Of a DNA stretch of 64,000 nt, positions 15,214 through 23,008 are shown one piece after another. This DNA comes from Caldimonas mangrovi (GTDB taxonomy: Bacteria > Pseudomonadota > Gammaproteobacteria > Burkholderiales > Burkholderiaceae_C): NCBI RefSeq assembly GCF_023721835.1, contig NZ_JAMKFE010000004.1, positions 358,514-422,513 of the forward strand, read 5' to 3'. The position numbers and the translations under genes were made by a program. Every line of letters begins with the position of its first letter. Within the stretch, counting starts at the first letter, position 1. A model generated the notes under the pieces. It was not told the origin of the DNA. It did not search any database and worked only from the letters and a program-made list of their open reading frames with translations.

Positions 15214-16296
15214 GTGGCGCAGGGAAGCGAGTTGACCCCTCAGCACCCGCACTGGCATTCCGATCTGCCCGTCGCTGCCAAAGGTTGCAATGAGAGCCGC
15301 GCTTATATACACGAGCAAATAAACAATGCAAACGAGGTCTATTTGGACTTCGGGAGAGAGCGGTTGGCGGTCCGAGGGCTGGTTTTGCTGCTCGGCGTTT
15401 TTTTGTTGGTGATAACTGTCGCTGGCTGCTGGTTTATTCTTGGTATGGAGCCGAGCGACGGGGTGTTCAATGTTTTTGCGTTGCTTTTTTCGTTCGTTTG
15501 GGCGGCGGTTGCCCTTTATTTTATCAAGCTGGATATTTTTTCCCCGCGCGAGGTGCCAGTAAGGTTTAATAGGTTGCAGCAGAAAATATACTTCAACTGC
15601 TATATTCCCCGGTGGAATCCTTTTGCACGATGGCGGAGCATCGTCAAGGTTTGGGAGTGGGCCGACACGCGCGCCGAGGTGATGCGCGTGGCAGGGTTCA
15701 ATGGAAAAATCTATACCGTTCGCTACTCGATGCTCCTGACTCGCTGTGAGCCCGGCACCCATCGGGTGCTGGAAAGAGAGTTTTTGATGGGGCCAAGCAT
15801 GACCACGGTCGAGTATGACCACGCTTGGACCTATTTGTGCAAATACATGGCGGGAGGCTTGCGCGCGGTGCCGGAGGTGCCGCTGAAGGATGGCTCGGTC
15901 CACTACATCCGCAGTTTGTTCGAATACATGCCGTGGATGATGCTCAACGAATGGGGCCGCTCTGCCCGGCGAGAAATGTTCGGTCGAGGTGTCGCGGTCG
16001 CGCTCGCCAGCCTGTTTTTGGTGATCGTGACGGTGCCGTTGGTGCCCCTGTTCCTGCCGCTGGGAATGACCAACTACATCGCTTTGAAGCTCGCGCCTCA
16101 AGCTCGATGGCCAGAAGACGCCGACGCGGCTTCGCGCGGCATCACCGTGATGGAGCTTCGGGATGAAAAGCAAAGGGCAAGCGGCCGCCCTGAAGTGAAG
16201 GCTCGGCTTTCATCCGTGATTGCCGGCTGCCTAACTGTGGCTCTCCTCGCGCTGATGGCAGGTGCGTCGATCTACCTCCTGCTGGTCAAACCCTAG
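15214..16296 (+). CDS. Multi-pass membrane protein (DUF6708-like), candidate effector immunity
   Basis: A 360-residue protein starting at GTG two bases after the effector stop; GGAG inside the effector 3' end may serve as ribosome site. Membrane spans lie near 52-75, 82-104, 265-290 and 335-357, with a soluble middle containing FNRLQQKIYFNCYIPRWNPF, a pattern seen in DUF6708-type proteins encoded beside T6SS effectors. Multi-pass membrane proteins are the expected immunity form for a pore-forming effector, so immunity is a reasonable inference. GC is low for the window. The last 26 codons are repeated in degraded form near 17787, showing local rearrangement. Confidence 0.7.
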   Translation: MAQGSELTPQHPHWHSDLPVAAKGCNESRAYIHEQINNANEVYLDFGRERLAVRGLVLLLGVFLLVITVAGCWFILGMEPSDGVFNVFALLFSFVWAAVALYFIKLDIFSPREVPVRFNRLQQKIYFNCYIPRWNPFARWRSIVKVWEWADTRAEVMRVAGFNGKIYTVRYSMLLTRCEPGTHRVLEREFLMGPSMTTVEYDHAWTYLCKYMAGGLRAVPEVPLKDGSVHYIRSLFEYMPWMMLNEWGRSARREMFGRGVAVALASLFLVIVTVPLVPLFLPLGMTNYIALKLAPQARWPEDADAASRGITVMELRDEKQRASGRPEVKARLSSVIAGCLTVALLALMAGASIYLLLVKP

Positions 16297-16554
16297 GGTT
16301 CTAATAGAGCAGGAAGCGGTCACCCGCGGTGCGATCATGAATTTTGCCCGCTTTGATCGGCGCCGGATCGACGGCGTACAAGTGTCTCGCCTCCTCCGCG
16401 AAGAATCGGTGCTTGTTGACTAGCGACGATGGCCGAGATAACAGCACTTCGGGTTCAAGATATGCGTCAAAATGGAGCCGTCCGCACGGCAGTTTTCCGT
16501 TGTGTTCCATTGGCGAACTCGTGTGCGACTGATTGCTTTCTTGCCAGTTCTGGC
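16218..16554 (+). repeat. Direct repeat, copy A
   Basis: About 337 bases covering the 3' end of the 15214 gene, the spacer and a gene start. It matches 17787-18120 at high but incomplete identity with small indels. Both copies share GAAGCGGTCACCCGC and TCGGTGCTTGTTG-type stretches. See copy B. Confidence 0.8.
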
Positions 16555-16682
16555 GCAAGAGTTGGACAGAGGAAGAAAAAGCTTTCAAGGAAATGCTGGA
16601 AACAGGGATGACGGACGAAGAGAAACAAGCACGTGAGAACGCCCGAGCGGATGACGCGAGGGTGAGGGTCAATGCAGGCTGA
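16429..16682 (+). pseudogene. Decayed 5' copy of the 17995 gene joined to an orphan 3' coding tail
   Basis: The ATG at 16429 opens MAEITALR, identical to the start of the intact gene at 17995. After about 20 codons a +1 shift is needed to continue into FSVVFHWRTRVRLIAFLPVL, which parallels FSVVFHCRVRVWLIACLTVL of the intact copy. Near 16548 the similarity ends and a different frame encodes FWRKSWTEEEKAFKEML to a TGA at 16680-16682. That tail reads like the end of a real protein but has no matching body here. I read this as the scar of recombination between repeated immunity-like genes. Confidence 0.6.
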
Positions 16683-17772
16683 GAGCGGCGTTGACAAGTC
16701 GGGGCGGCACCAGCGCCAGCAACCGGCCCTGCTGAAGCATGGGGAGCACGTGGCACCCGAAGTGGTGCTATCGGCCCACACCCAGCCCGCCACGCCTCAC
16801 CGCGATGCGATGCACGGGGTGTTGACGCGTTTTAGCCGGAACCGTCGTGCGAGTGATACACCCAGCGCATCTGGGCTTGTCTGGGCGGTATATCCGGATG
16901 CGATTCAATTGAACGATGCCGCTGGTTCGCCCCAGATGCGCGGCGCCGGCTTGATGGTGTTTGTGTGTATTGCCTCAGTATTGGTCTGGATCGCAACGCG
17001 CCTTCCCTCGACAATCGCCTTGGAGATTGAGCTCGGCATCGGAATCGGCACAGTCGCCGTCTATGGTTTTCTCTTTCTGTTTCTCTGGTACTTTGCTCGA
17101 CCATGGCTTGTCACCGCCTGGAAGCTGGACATGTTCGCGGCGGAGTCGCAGCCCACGATCTTCGACCGCAAGCACCGCAAGGTGTACCAACTGTTCACTC
17201 CACTGGATGGTTCGGCCGACCGGGGCGTGAACCGCTTCAAACCGATCCAGTTGCAAGGGGCCGAATACGATTGGGACCGCCTCACCGCGGAACACCGCGT
17301 GGAACTCGTGACGTCGGGCCAGACGGTCTCGCGCATCCATCGCCTGGTGCTCGTGGCGCGCGACGATCCGCAGCCCGGCGAAAAACACGGGCGGCTGTTG
17401 GAAGAAATCAATGTGGGCAATAGCATGGGGCTGGGCGAAAACAGCGTGCCGATGTTGTGGGAGCACCTGCGGCGCTTCATGGAAGAGCGCGGGCCCGGGG
17501 TGCCACAGGGAGAAGCGCTGCAAGCGTTCGCACGTCCCAAGAATCTGTGGCAGAGCTTGGGCGTGGTAGGCCCGTTCGGCCCTCGGTTCAAGGATTGGCG
17601 GCGCGATTCCCGCTTTGTCGTGATCGTGGCCTTGATCTGTTTGCCGATCACGTTGCCGATGAACCTGCTGTGGGGTGTGTGCAATTGGATCAGTCATCTG
17701 ACCATGCGCAAGACGGTCTGGCCGCAGGTGGTGCACGAGCGAGTGGGGGAGGCGCTGCACCAAGCACAGTAG
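16672..17772 (+). CDS. Membrane protein of DUF6708-like type, second candidate immunity protein
   Basis: A 366-residue protein. The ATG at 16672 overlaps the end of the preceding pseudogene tail and has GAGGGTGAGGG just upstream, which supports this start; ATG 16809 is an alternative. Membrane spans lie near 86-106, 115-140 and 320-342. The soluble middle holds TIFDRKHRKVYQLFTP, which parallels the FNRLQQKIYFN segment of the 15214 product, so the two are probably distant paralogues. GC is higher than in 15214, hinting at a separate origin. Function is not recognised; immunity to the upstream effector or a related one is inferred from position. Confidence 0.68.
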   Translation: MQAESGVDKSGRHQRQQPALLKHGEHVAPEVVLSAHTQPATPHRDAMHGVLTRFSRNRRASDTPSASGLVWAVYPDAIQLNDAAGSPQMRGAGLMVFVCIASVLVWIATRLPSTIALEIELGIGIGTVAVYGFLFLFLWYFARPWLVTAWKLDMFAAESQPTIFDRKHRKVYQLFTPLDGSADRGVNRFKPIQLQGAEYDWDRLTAEHRVELVTSGQTVSRIHRLVLVARDDPQPGEKHGRLLEEINVGNSMGLGENSVPMLWEHLRRFMEERGPGVPQGEALQAFARPKNLWQSLGVVGPFGPRFKDWRRDSRFVVIVALICLPITLPMNLLWGVCNWISHLTMRKTVWPQVVHERVGEALHQAQ

Positions 17773-17786
17773 CGCGGGCGCCGGTG

Positions 17787-18120
17787 GATTGCCGGCCGCC
17801 TGACTGTGGCGCTCCTCGCGGCGACGGCAGGTGCGTCTATCTACCTCCTGCAATTTAAACCGTAGGGTGCTACGGCAGGAAGCGGTCACCCGCATTGCGA
17901 TGAAGAATTTTCCTGGCTTCGATCGGCGTCGGATCAACGGCGCACAAGCGTCCACCGCCCTCCGCGGCGAATCGGTGCTTGTTGCCTAGCGACGATGGCA
18001 GAGATAACAGCACTTCGGGGTCAGGGCCTGCTCCAACAAGAGTCGTCCGCGCAGCAGTTTTCCGTCGTATTCCATTGCCGAGTGCGTGTTTGGCTGATTG
18101 CTTGCTTGACGGTTCTGCTG
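17787..18120 (+). repeat. Direct repeat, copy B
   Basis: The counterpart of 16218-16554, about 1.57 kb downstream in the same orientation. It begins with a relic of the 15214 C-terminus (IAGRLTVALLAATAGASIY ending at a stop near 17866), although no such gene precedes it here. It continues through the spacer into the first codons of the intact 17995 gene. Both edges therefore point to a duplication or insertion that placed the 16672 gene between two copies. Confidence 0.8.
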
Positions 18121-19062
18121 ATGCCGACCGTTGTTGGCAGCGTCATTCTCGGTCTGGCAAGCCAACGGGGTTCCGTCGTGTCACCGATTCTTCTGTACTG
18201 GACGATGTCGGCACTCGCTGTTTTCGGTGCTGCCATCGCCTGCATTGCGCTACTCTTGACGTTGAACGCAGCAATCAAAAAGTTGAGCGGCGAATCATGC
18301 CGAGCTGAAAACCTGACTGTCGACCAGAATGGCTTGTGTTCCCGTACGCTTGGCTTCGTCCCTTGGTCGCACGTGTGCCTGTTCACGGAGGCGCGAGCCG
18401 ATGACGATGGTGCGGGGTGGTGGCGTCTGCATGTTCTTGATCGAATCCCATGGGCTGTTTATTTGGCGCCCGGGGAGGGGCCTTCAGCGAAGGCTTTTGA
18501 TGTCGCGATTCAAGAGGCTCATCTCAGGGCGTCGGATGCGCTAAACGCTGACGGCTCGCCGCGTTTTTTCTGGGCCGAGGTGTCGCATCCCCGTGTTGAA
18601 CTGGCGCTTCGTCAGTGTCCCGTTTGGCTAGGTGTCCTCTCTGTGCCTTGGGGCCTCAGCCTCACTGAAGGCAGGGCCGCAGCGCTGGTCCTCGTCCCGG
18701 TATTGATGTTCGGTGTCTGGTTGTCCGCCTTTGTGCTGATGATGGCTCTTGAAGCCGCGTTGAGCCCGCTTCTGGCGCCTAAGCTTTTCTTCGTTGGGCG
18801 CGACATGCTATTCGACCGGCATGCGCGTCCCCTCCTGTCGTTTGCCGATTGCGAGTGGGAGTTTGTGGTCGAAGAGATCGAAGGCCAATGGCGCAGGAGG
18901 CTCGTGTTCTGGCGCGGCGACACCAAACTCATGGAACTCTCCGGAGAGGCGAAACCCTTTCCCGAGTATCGGGGTGGCATGCCGGGTTTGGTTGGGTGGC
19001 TGAAAACGCACCATGCAGACGGCATGCGGTCCATGCGTACCCCGGCAGAACCTCCACAATAG
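17995..19062 (+). CDS. Four-span membrane protein of unknown family, third candidate immunity protein
   Basis: A 355-residue protein with hydrophobic spans near 29-53, 63-88 and a paired region about 205-255, leaving a soluble segment of about 110 residues between (SRTLGFVPWSHVCLF) and a C-terminal soluble domain (FVVEEIEGQWRRRL). I do not recognise the family. The start is supported by a second, decayed copy of the same first codons at 16429, although no clear Shine-Dalgarno is seen. It closes the T6SS payload island; GC rises immediately after it. Role in effector immunity or envelope function is inference only. Confidence 0.65.
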   Translation: MAEITALRGQGLLQQESSAQQFSVVFHCRVRVWLIACLTVLLMPTVVGSVILGLASQRGSVVSPILLYWTMSALAVFGAAIACIALLLTLNAAIKKLSGESCRAENLTVDQNGLCSRTLGFVPWSHVCLFTEARADDDGAGWWRLHVLDRIPWAVYLAPGEGPSAKAFDVAIQEAHLRASDALNADGSPRFFWAEVSHPRVELALRQCPVWLGVLSVPWGLSLTEGRAAALVLVPVLMFGVWLSAFVLMMALEAALSPLLAPKLFFVGRDMLFDRHARPLLSFADCEWEFVVEEIEGQWRRRLVFWRGDTKLMELSGEAKPFPEYRGGMPGLVGWLKTHHADGMRSMRTPAEPPQ

Positions 19063-19087
19063 CGCTCCCACCCCACGGAGTGCCCCC

Positions 19088-19759
19088 TTGAACACCCGCC
19101 TGCGCAAACTCCTGCGAACTTTCCTCACCGGCCTGGTGGCCGTGCTGCCGTTGGCGCTCACGCTGGCGGTGTTGTTGTGGATCGTGCAGCTGCTGCTGGC
19201 CTGGATCGGGCCGCAAAGCTTGCTGGGTGGGCTGCTGGTCGCCATCGGGGTGGGGGTGACCGGCTCCGAGGTCATCGCCTACCTGCTGGGGGTGGCCGTC
19301 GTGATGGCCGCGGTGTTCGGGCTGGGGGTGCTGGTCGAGTCGGGTTTGCAGAAGGGGCTGCGGCGGGCGGTGGAGTCGGTGTTGTTGCGCATCCCGGTGG
19401 TGCGCACGCTGTATGACTTCACGCGCCGCTTCGTCGACCTGCTGACCAAGCGCGACCAGGAAGACGGCTTGAAGTCGATGAGCCCGGTGTGGTGCCACTT
19501 CGGCGGGCCGGGCGGGGCGGCGGTGCTGGCGCTGTTGTCGACGCCGCAACCGTTGCTGGTGGGCGGGCGCAGTTATCACGCGGTCCTGGTGCCGACCGCA
19601 CCGGTGCCCATTGGGGGGGGCCTGTTGTATGTGCCGGCAGAGTGGGTGGCGCCGGCCGAGGGCATCGGGGTCGAGGCGCTGACCGGCATCTACGTGTCGA
19701 TGGGCGTGACGTCGCCGCAATACATGCAAGCGGCGGCGCCACGCGCGGACCTGAGCTGA
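19088..19759 (+). CDS. DUF502 family membrane protein
   Basis: A 223-residue protein starting at TTG with GGAG seven bases upstream; the in-frame ATG at 19013 lies inside the previous gene. Two strong membrane spans (about 8-34 and 41-80) are followed by IPVVRTLYDFTRRFVDLL, which is characteristic of DUF502, and a soluble C-terminal domain with a Gly-rich GPGGAAVLALLST region. The family is widespread and uncharacterised. It appears monocistronic, bordering the T6SS island, and has normal high GC, so it marks the return to the resident backbone. Confidence 0.85.
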   Translation: MNTRLRKLLRTFLTGLVAVLPLALTLAVLLWIVQLLLAWIGPQSLLGGLLVAIGVGVTGSEVIAYLLGVAVVMAAVFGLGVLVESGLQKGLRRAVESVLLRIPVVRTLYDFTRRFVDLLTKRDQEDGLKSMSPVWCHFGGPGGAAVLALLSTPQPLLVGGRSYHAVLVPTAPVPIGGGLLYVPAEWVAPAEGIGVEALTGIYVSMGVTSPQYMQAAAPRADLS

Positions 19760-19834
19760 AAACGGGGCCGGGCCGACGCAGGTACATCGGTTGCTGCGCC
19801 AGGGACGTTTGATTCCTTGTCCTGGTTGTCTGCG

Positions 19835-20107
19835 ATGAACCCCCCCCACCCGCACGTGAACCGGCCGGGCCTCATGGACCCTCGGCACGGCTCGCACGAT
19901 CCGAACGACGAGCACTACCGCCAGTGGCGCGAAGAGCACGCGCGCCAGCTGGACGACGACTACCGCGCCTGGTGCGAAGAGCGCTACCAGCGTTTCTGCA
20001 GCGAGTTCGACCGCTGGCGCGCGCAACGCGGCTCCCAGCACCTGCACCACGCGGCCAGCCAGGACCCGACGCCCGACGAGACACCGTCGTTGTCGATCGG
20101 GCCCTGA
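19835..20107 (+). CDS. Small charged hypothetical protein
   Basis: A 90-residue soluble protein with an aromatic, acidic core (DEHYRQWREEHARQL, then RAWCEERYQRFCSEF), low-complexity ends and no membrane segment. The pattern DEHYR.WR..... resembles small hypotheticals of Burkholderiales. An in-frame start at 19817 is possible. Neither start has a good ribosome site, so the 5' end is uncertain. Predicted mostly helical, function unknown. Confidence 0.55.
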   Translation: MNPPHPHVNRPGLMDPRHGSHDPNDEHYRQWREEHARQLDDDYRAWCEERYQRFCSEFDRWRAQRGSQHLHHAASQDPTPDETPSLSIGP

Positions 20108-20128
20108 CGGCAGAAAGCGAGCGGCAAG

Positions 20129-20449
20129 ATGGAAAAGCACTCACGCATCGTCCTGGGCAGCCTCTCGTTCGACGAAAGCCGCAGCGCCAGTTTCGAGTTG
20201 CGCGGCGAGCGCTGGCTCGCGGACGACCCGGGGCGCTGCCTGCGCTGGCACGACGGCCCGTACACGGTGGACGGGCGCGACACGGTGCTGCTGATCTCGA
20301 ACGACATGGGGCCGGCGTTGCGGCTGTTGGGGCTGGACCCGGACTCGGTGCGCAAGGGCGACCGGGGCACCGGTGTGCTGATCGAGGCGGGCGACGACGC
20401 CCGCCCGCGCACGCCGCTGCAGTGGCAGATCACGAGCGTCGTCGAGTAG
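20129..20449 (+). CDS. Hypothetical protein, 106 residues
   Basis: A soluble protein without recognisable domain, starting 21 bases after the preceding gene and probably co-transcribed with it. Predicted strands alternate through it (RIVLGSLSFDES, TVDGRDTVLLISND). It ends in a short basic-polar tail. GC and codon use match the surrounding resident genes, supporting a real gene. Function unknown. Confidence 0.55.
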   Translation: MEKHSRIVLGSLSFDESRSASFELRGERWLADDPGRCLRWHDGPYTVDGRDTVLLISNDMGPALRLLGLDPDSVRKGDRGTGVLIEAGDDARPRTPLQWQITSVVE

Positions 20450-20488
20450 CGCCTGGCCGGCTTCCGCGGCGCGCGGTGCTGGGGCGCA

Positions 20489-20725
20489 TCACCAGTCGGC
20501 AAGTCGGTAGCAGCGTGCCATTGCGGGGTCGACCTCGCGCGCGAGGCGGCGCGTCAACGGTTCCGGCGGCGGGCAGGGCGCGCCGGCTTTCATCAGGTCC
20601 TCGATCACGAACTCGTCGTCGTCGAGTTCTGCCAGGTAATCGTGCCGGTTGCCGAAGAGCAAGGCACGCGGGGCGTCGGGCGAGCCGACGAGAAGAAGGT
20701 ATTTGCCGCTATTGGTTCTGTCCAT
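20489..20725 (-). CDS. Small hypothetical protein, 78 residues
   Basis: Reads MDRTNSGKYLLLVGSPDAPR, then FGNRHDYLAELDDDEFV and a C-terminal YRLADW. It is soluble and acidic in the middle. The frame runs open far upstream, but this ATG lies in a lower-GC intergenic stretch beyond which the LysR gene occupies another frame, so this is the sensible start. No strong ribosome site is seen. Function unknown; it is convergent with the 20129 gene. Confidence 0.5.
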   Translation of the reverse strand: MDRTNSGKYLLLVGSPDAPRALLFGNRHDYLAELDDDEFVIEDLMKAGAPCPPPEPLTRRLAREVDPAMARCYRLADW

Positions 20726-20835
20726 TGCATGACCCAGGAAGATAAAGCGTTTCCATGTGGGTAGATGTGGGGACTGTAGAGACGGCACACGTGTCCGGGA
20801 ATCGTGGGCCGTCCGATCGCCGCGTAGGAAACGTC

Positions 20836-21759
20836 CTACGCATCGGTCTTCAAGCCATGCGCCAGAAAATCCATGACCGCACGGGTGCGTGCCGGCACGA
20901 ACTTGCGCGACGGCATCGCCGCATAGAGCGTGAAGGCCGGGGCAGCCCAGGCCTGCAGCACCGGCACGAGCCGGCCTTCGGCGATCGCGTCCTCGACCAG
21001 CAGGGCCGGCAACCCGACGATGCCCAGCCCGCCGAGTGCGGCGGCATAGAGCGTGTCGGGATGCTGCGCGCTCAGCGGCGAGTTCGTCTTGATCTCTGCC
21101 GGCGGTGCAGCGGGCTTGCTGCCTTCCGGGGGGGCAAGGCGCCAGGTCGGCGTCGTGCTGCCGCTGCCGTCCAGCGGGGCGAGCAGGCAGTCGTGGCGCT
21201 GCAGGTCGGCCGGGCGCTGCGGCACGCCGGCACGTTCCAGATAGCGCGGCGACGCGCACAACACGCCAGGGCTGCGCAACACGGCGCGTGTGACGGTGTC
21301 GGGGTCGAGCGTCGACGGCGCGTTGCTGCCGCCGAGCAGCAGGGCGATGTCGCCGTCGGCATCGGCCGGTGAATCGGCCACCTTGAGGCTGAGGTCCAGC
21401 CCACGATGTTGCTGCTGCAAGGCCGGCAGCCTCGAACCGAGCAGTCGTGCCACCGCGGCGGCAGGCACCGAGACCTTCACGACGCCTTGCGGCGCGCGCA
21501 CGGTGGCATCCACCTGGGCCTCGGCTTCGTCGAGCTGTTTCAGGATGGAACGCACGCGCTCCAGGTAGCCCTGGCCGGTCGGCGTGAGCGACAGGCGGCG
21601 TGTCGAGCGGTGGATCAGGCGCACCTCGAGGTGGCTTTCCAGGTCGGCCACGAGTCGCGTCACGGCCGCTGCCGAGACATCCATCGCCCGCGCCGCGGCG
21701 GCAAAGCCACCCTCGTCGATCACTTTCGCAAACACACGCATCGAGTGCAGTCGGTCCAT
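20836..21759 (-). CDS. LysR family transcriptional regulator
   Basis: A 307-residue LysR regulator. The winged helix-turn-helix occupies about 3-60 (FAAAARAMDVSAAAVTRLV and then RSTRRLSLTPTGQGYL), followed by a periplasmic-binding-like effector domain (about 90-300). Length and layout match the CrgA/AaeR-like branch common in Burkholderiales. AAAGGAGT sits eight bases ahead of the ATG. It follows the PHB-depolymerase-like gene on the same strand by 84 bases, with no divergent partner, so its target is not evident from context. Confidence 0.92.
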   Translation of the reverse strand: MDRLHSMRVFAKVIDEGGFAAAARAMDVSAAAVTRLVADLESHLEVRLIHRSTRRLSLTPTGQGYLERVRSILKQLDEAEAQVDATVRAPQGVVKVSVPAAAVARLLGSRLPALQQQHRGLDLSLKVADSPADADGDIALLLGGSNAPSTLDPDTVTRAVLRSPGVLCASPRYLERAGVPQRPADLQRHDCLLAPLDGSGSTTPTWRLAPPEGSKPAAPPAEIKTNSPLSAQHPDTLYAAALGGLGIVGLPALLVEDAIAEGRLVPVLQAWAAPAFTLYAAMPSRKFVPARTRAVMDFLAHGLKTDA

Positions 21760-21843
21760 TCCCTACTCCTTTGTCCACCGCGGCGGATGTGATGCCACCT
21801 TGGCCGTTGGGAGCGATTGTGGGAAGGTCTCTTTAAGGACTCT

Positions 21844-23001
21844 TTAGCGCCGGCTCAATAACTCGTGGGGGCATTGTTCCTGGTGCCCGGGCGACACTTC
21901 GCGCAGGCCGCTGCGCACCAGGAGCCCGCCGAGGGGCTGCCGTGAGCCGCGGGCATAGGCGCCGGTCCAGCCGGCCCGCGCGCGGCCGGCCAGCAGGTGG
22001 GCCAGGTTGGTCGCTCGCACGCAGCGGGTCGACCCCGCCGCCAGTCGCTCGACCATCGCCTTCACTGCACCCATCTGCCCACCGCTGCGCTGCGCATAGT
22101 CGCTGCCGGTATAGCCCCACCAGTCCCAGCAGGCGTGCGGTGCGGTCACGCTGGTCTGCGGGTAGAGCACGACCAGGCGGTTGGTGTCGGCCCAGCGGTT
22201 GTAGCCGGTGTGGCGCACGTAGCGGTCGCCGAGCCGCTGGGCGTTCTGGCCGCAGCCGTGCAGCACCACGTGCAGGCGGCAAGGCGGGCCGTGCCGCGCG
22301 CAGGCTTGCGGCAGGAAAAGCCAGCCGCGCCGGGCCATGCCGCGGCCGGGCCCGAACTCGCGCTGATCGAATTCGACGAGGCGCCCGTGCAGCGGCCCGT
22401 CGTTGCGCGGCTGCAGCCGGCCGTACAGGTGCGCCAGCAACTCGCCGGCCAGGTCGAAATCGCAGTCGTTGATGTAAGGCGTGCCCTTGCGCTCGCAGGG
22501 CTGGCCGTGGTCGTCGGTGACCATGCCGTGCTCGGCCGGCACGTCGTCTCTGTGTCGCAGCTGGTCGGCGGGAATGAAGGCGGCGAGGTAGTGCCGCAGA
22601 GCGTGCACGGCTCGCGGGCGCACGACGCTGTCGTTGCGGCCGGAAAAAAGATACGCCCGCGTCCCGCGCAGATGCTGCAACGGGTCGATCAGCGATTGTG
22701 CCGCCCACAGCCGCGTCGTCGCGACGAGCCGATCGACCGGGATGGCCGCGTCTTCGCGCCCGAGGCAGCGAGCGTTGGCATGCAGCGCCGAGCCTTCGGC
22801 GCAGTGGTAGGGCCCGGCGGCGATCGCGCCGACGCCACGGAAGGTGGCCGAGTAGGCCACCTGCAGCTGCACTGCCATGTAGCCGCCCGACGAGAGCCCG
22901 GACACGGTGATGCTGTCGCGCTCGATGTGCAGCGCAGGCAGCGGCTCAGCCCGGGCGGCAAGGCCGCAGCACACCAGAAGGAGGGTGGCAAGTCGCTGCA
23001 T
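21844..23001 (-). CDS. Secreted PHB-depolymerase-like esterase
   Basis: A 385-residue protein with an N-terminal signal peptide (MQRLATLLLVCCGLAARA). The lipase box GLSSGGYMAVQ near residue 40 gives the nucleophile Ser, and HGCGQNAQRLGDRYVRHTGY resembles the later part of PHB depolymerases and polyhydroxyalkanoate esterases. It should hydrolyse polyester or another ester outside the cytoplasm. The start lies seven bases after the stop of the extensin-like gene, so the two form an operon; a longer frame from 23292 would overlap that gene. The order of motifs (Ser motif early, HGCGQN late) is typical of this family. Confidence 0.83.
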   Translation of the reverse strand: MQRLATLLLVCCGLAARAEPLPALHIERDSITVSGLSSGGYMAVQLQVAYSATFRGVGAIAAGPYHCAEGSALHANARCLGREDAAIPVDRLVATTRLWAAQSLIDPLQHLRGTRAYLFSGRNDSVVRPRAVHALRHYLAAFIPADQLRHRDDVPAEHGMVTDDHGQPCERKGTPYINDCDFDLAGELLAHLYGRLQPRNDGPLHGRLVEFDQREFGPGRGMARRGWLFLPQACARHGPPCRLHVVLHGCGQNAQRLGDRYVRHTGYNRWADTNRLVVLYPQTSVTAPHACWDWWGYTGSDYAQRSGGQMGAVKAMVERLAAGSTRCVRATNLAHLLAGRARAGWTGAYARGSRQPLGGLLVRSGLREVSPGHQEQCPHELLSRR

Positions 23002-23008
23002 GAGGCGC

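Noticed and set aside
16301..16756. 151-residue minus-strand frame across the immunity-gene spacer
   Set aside because: Crosses the repeat and pseudogene; translation has no coding character and the plus-strand relics explain the region.
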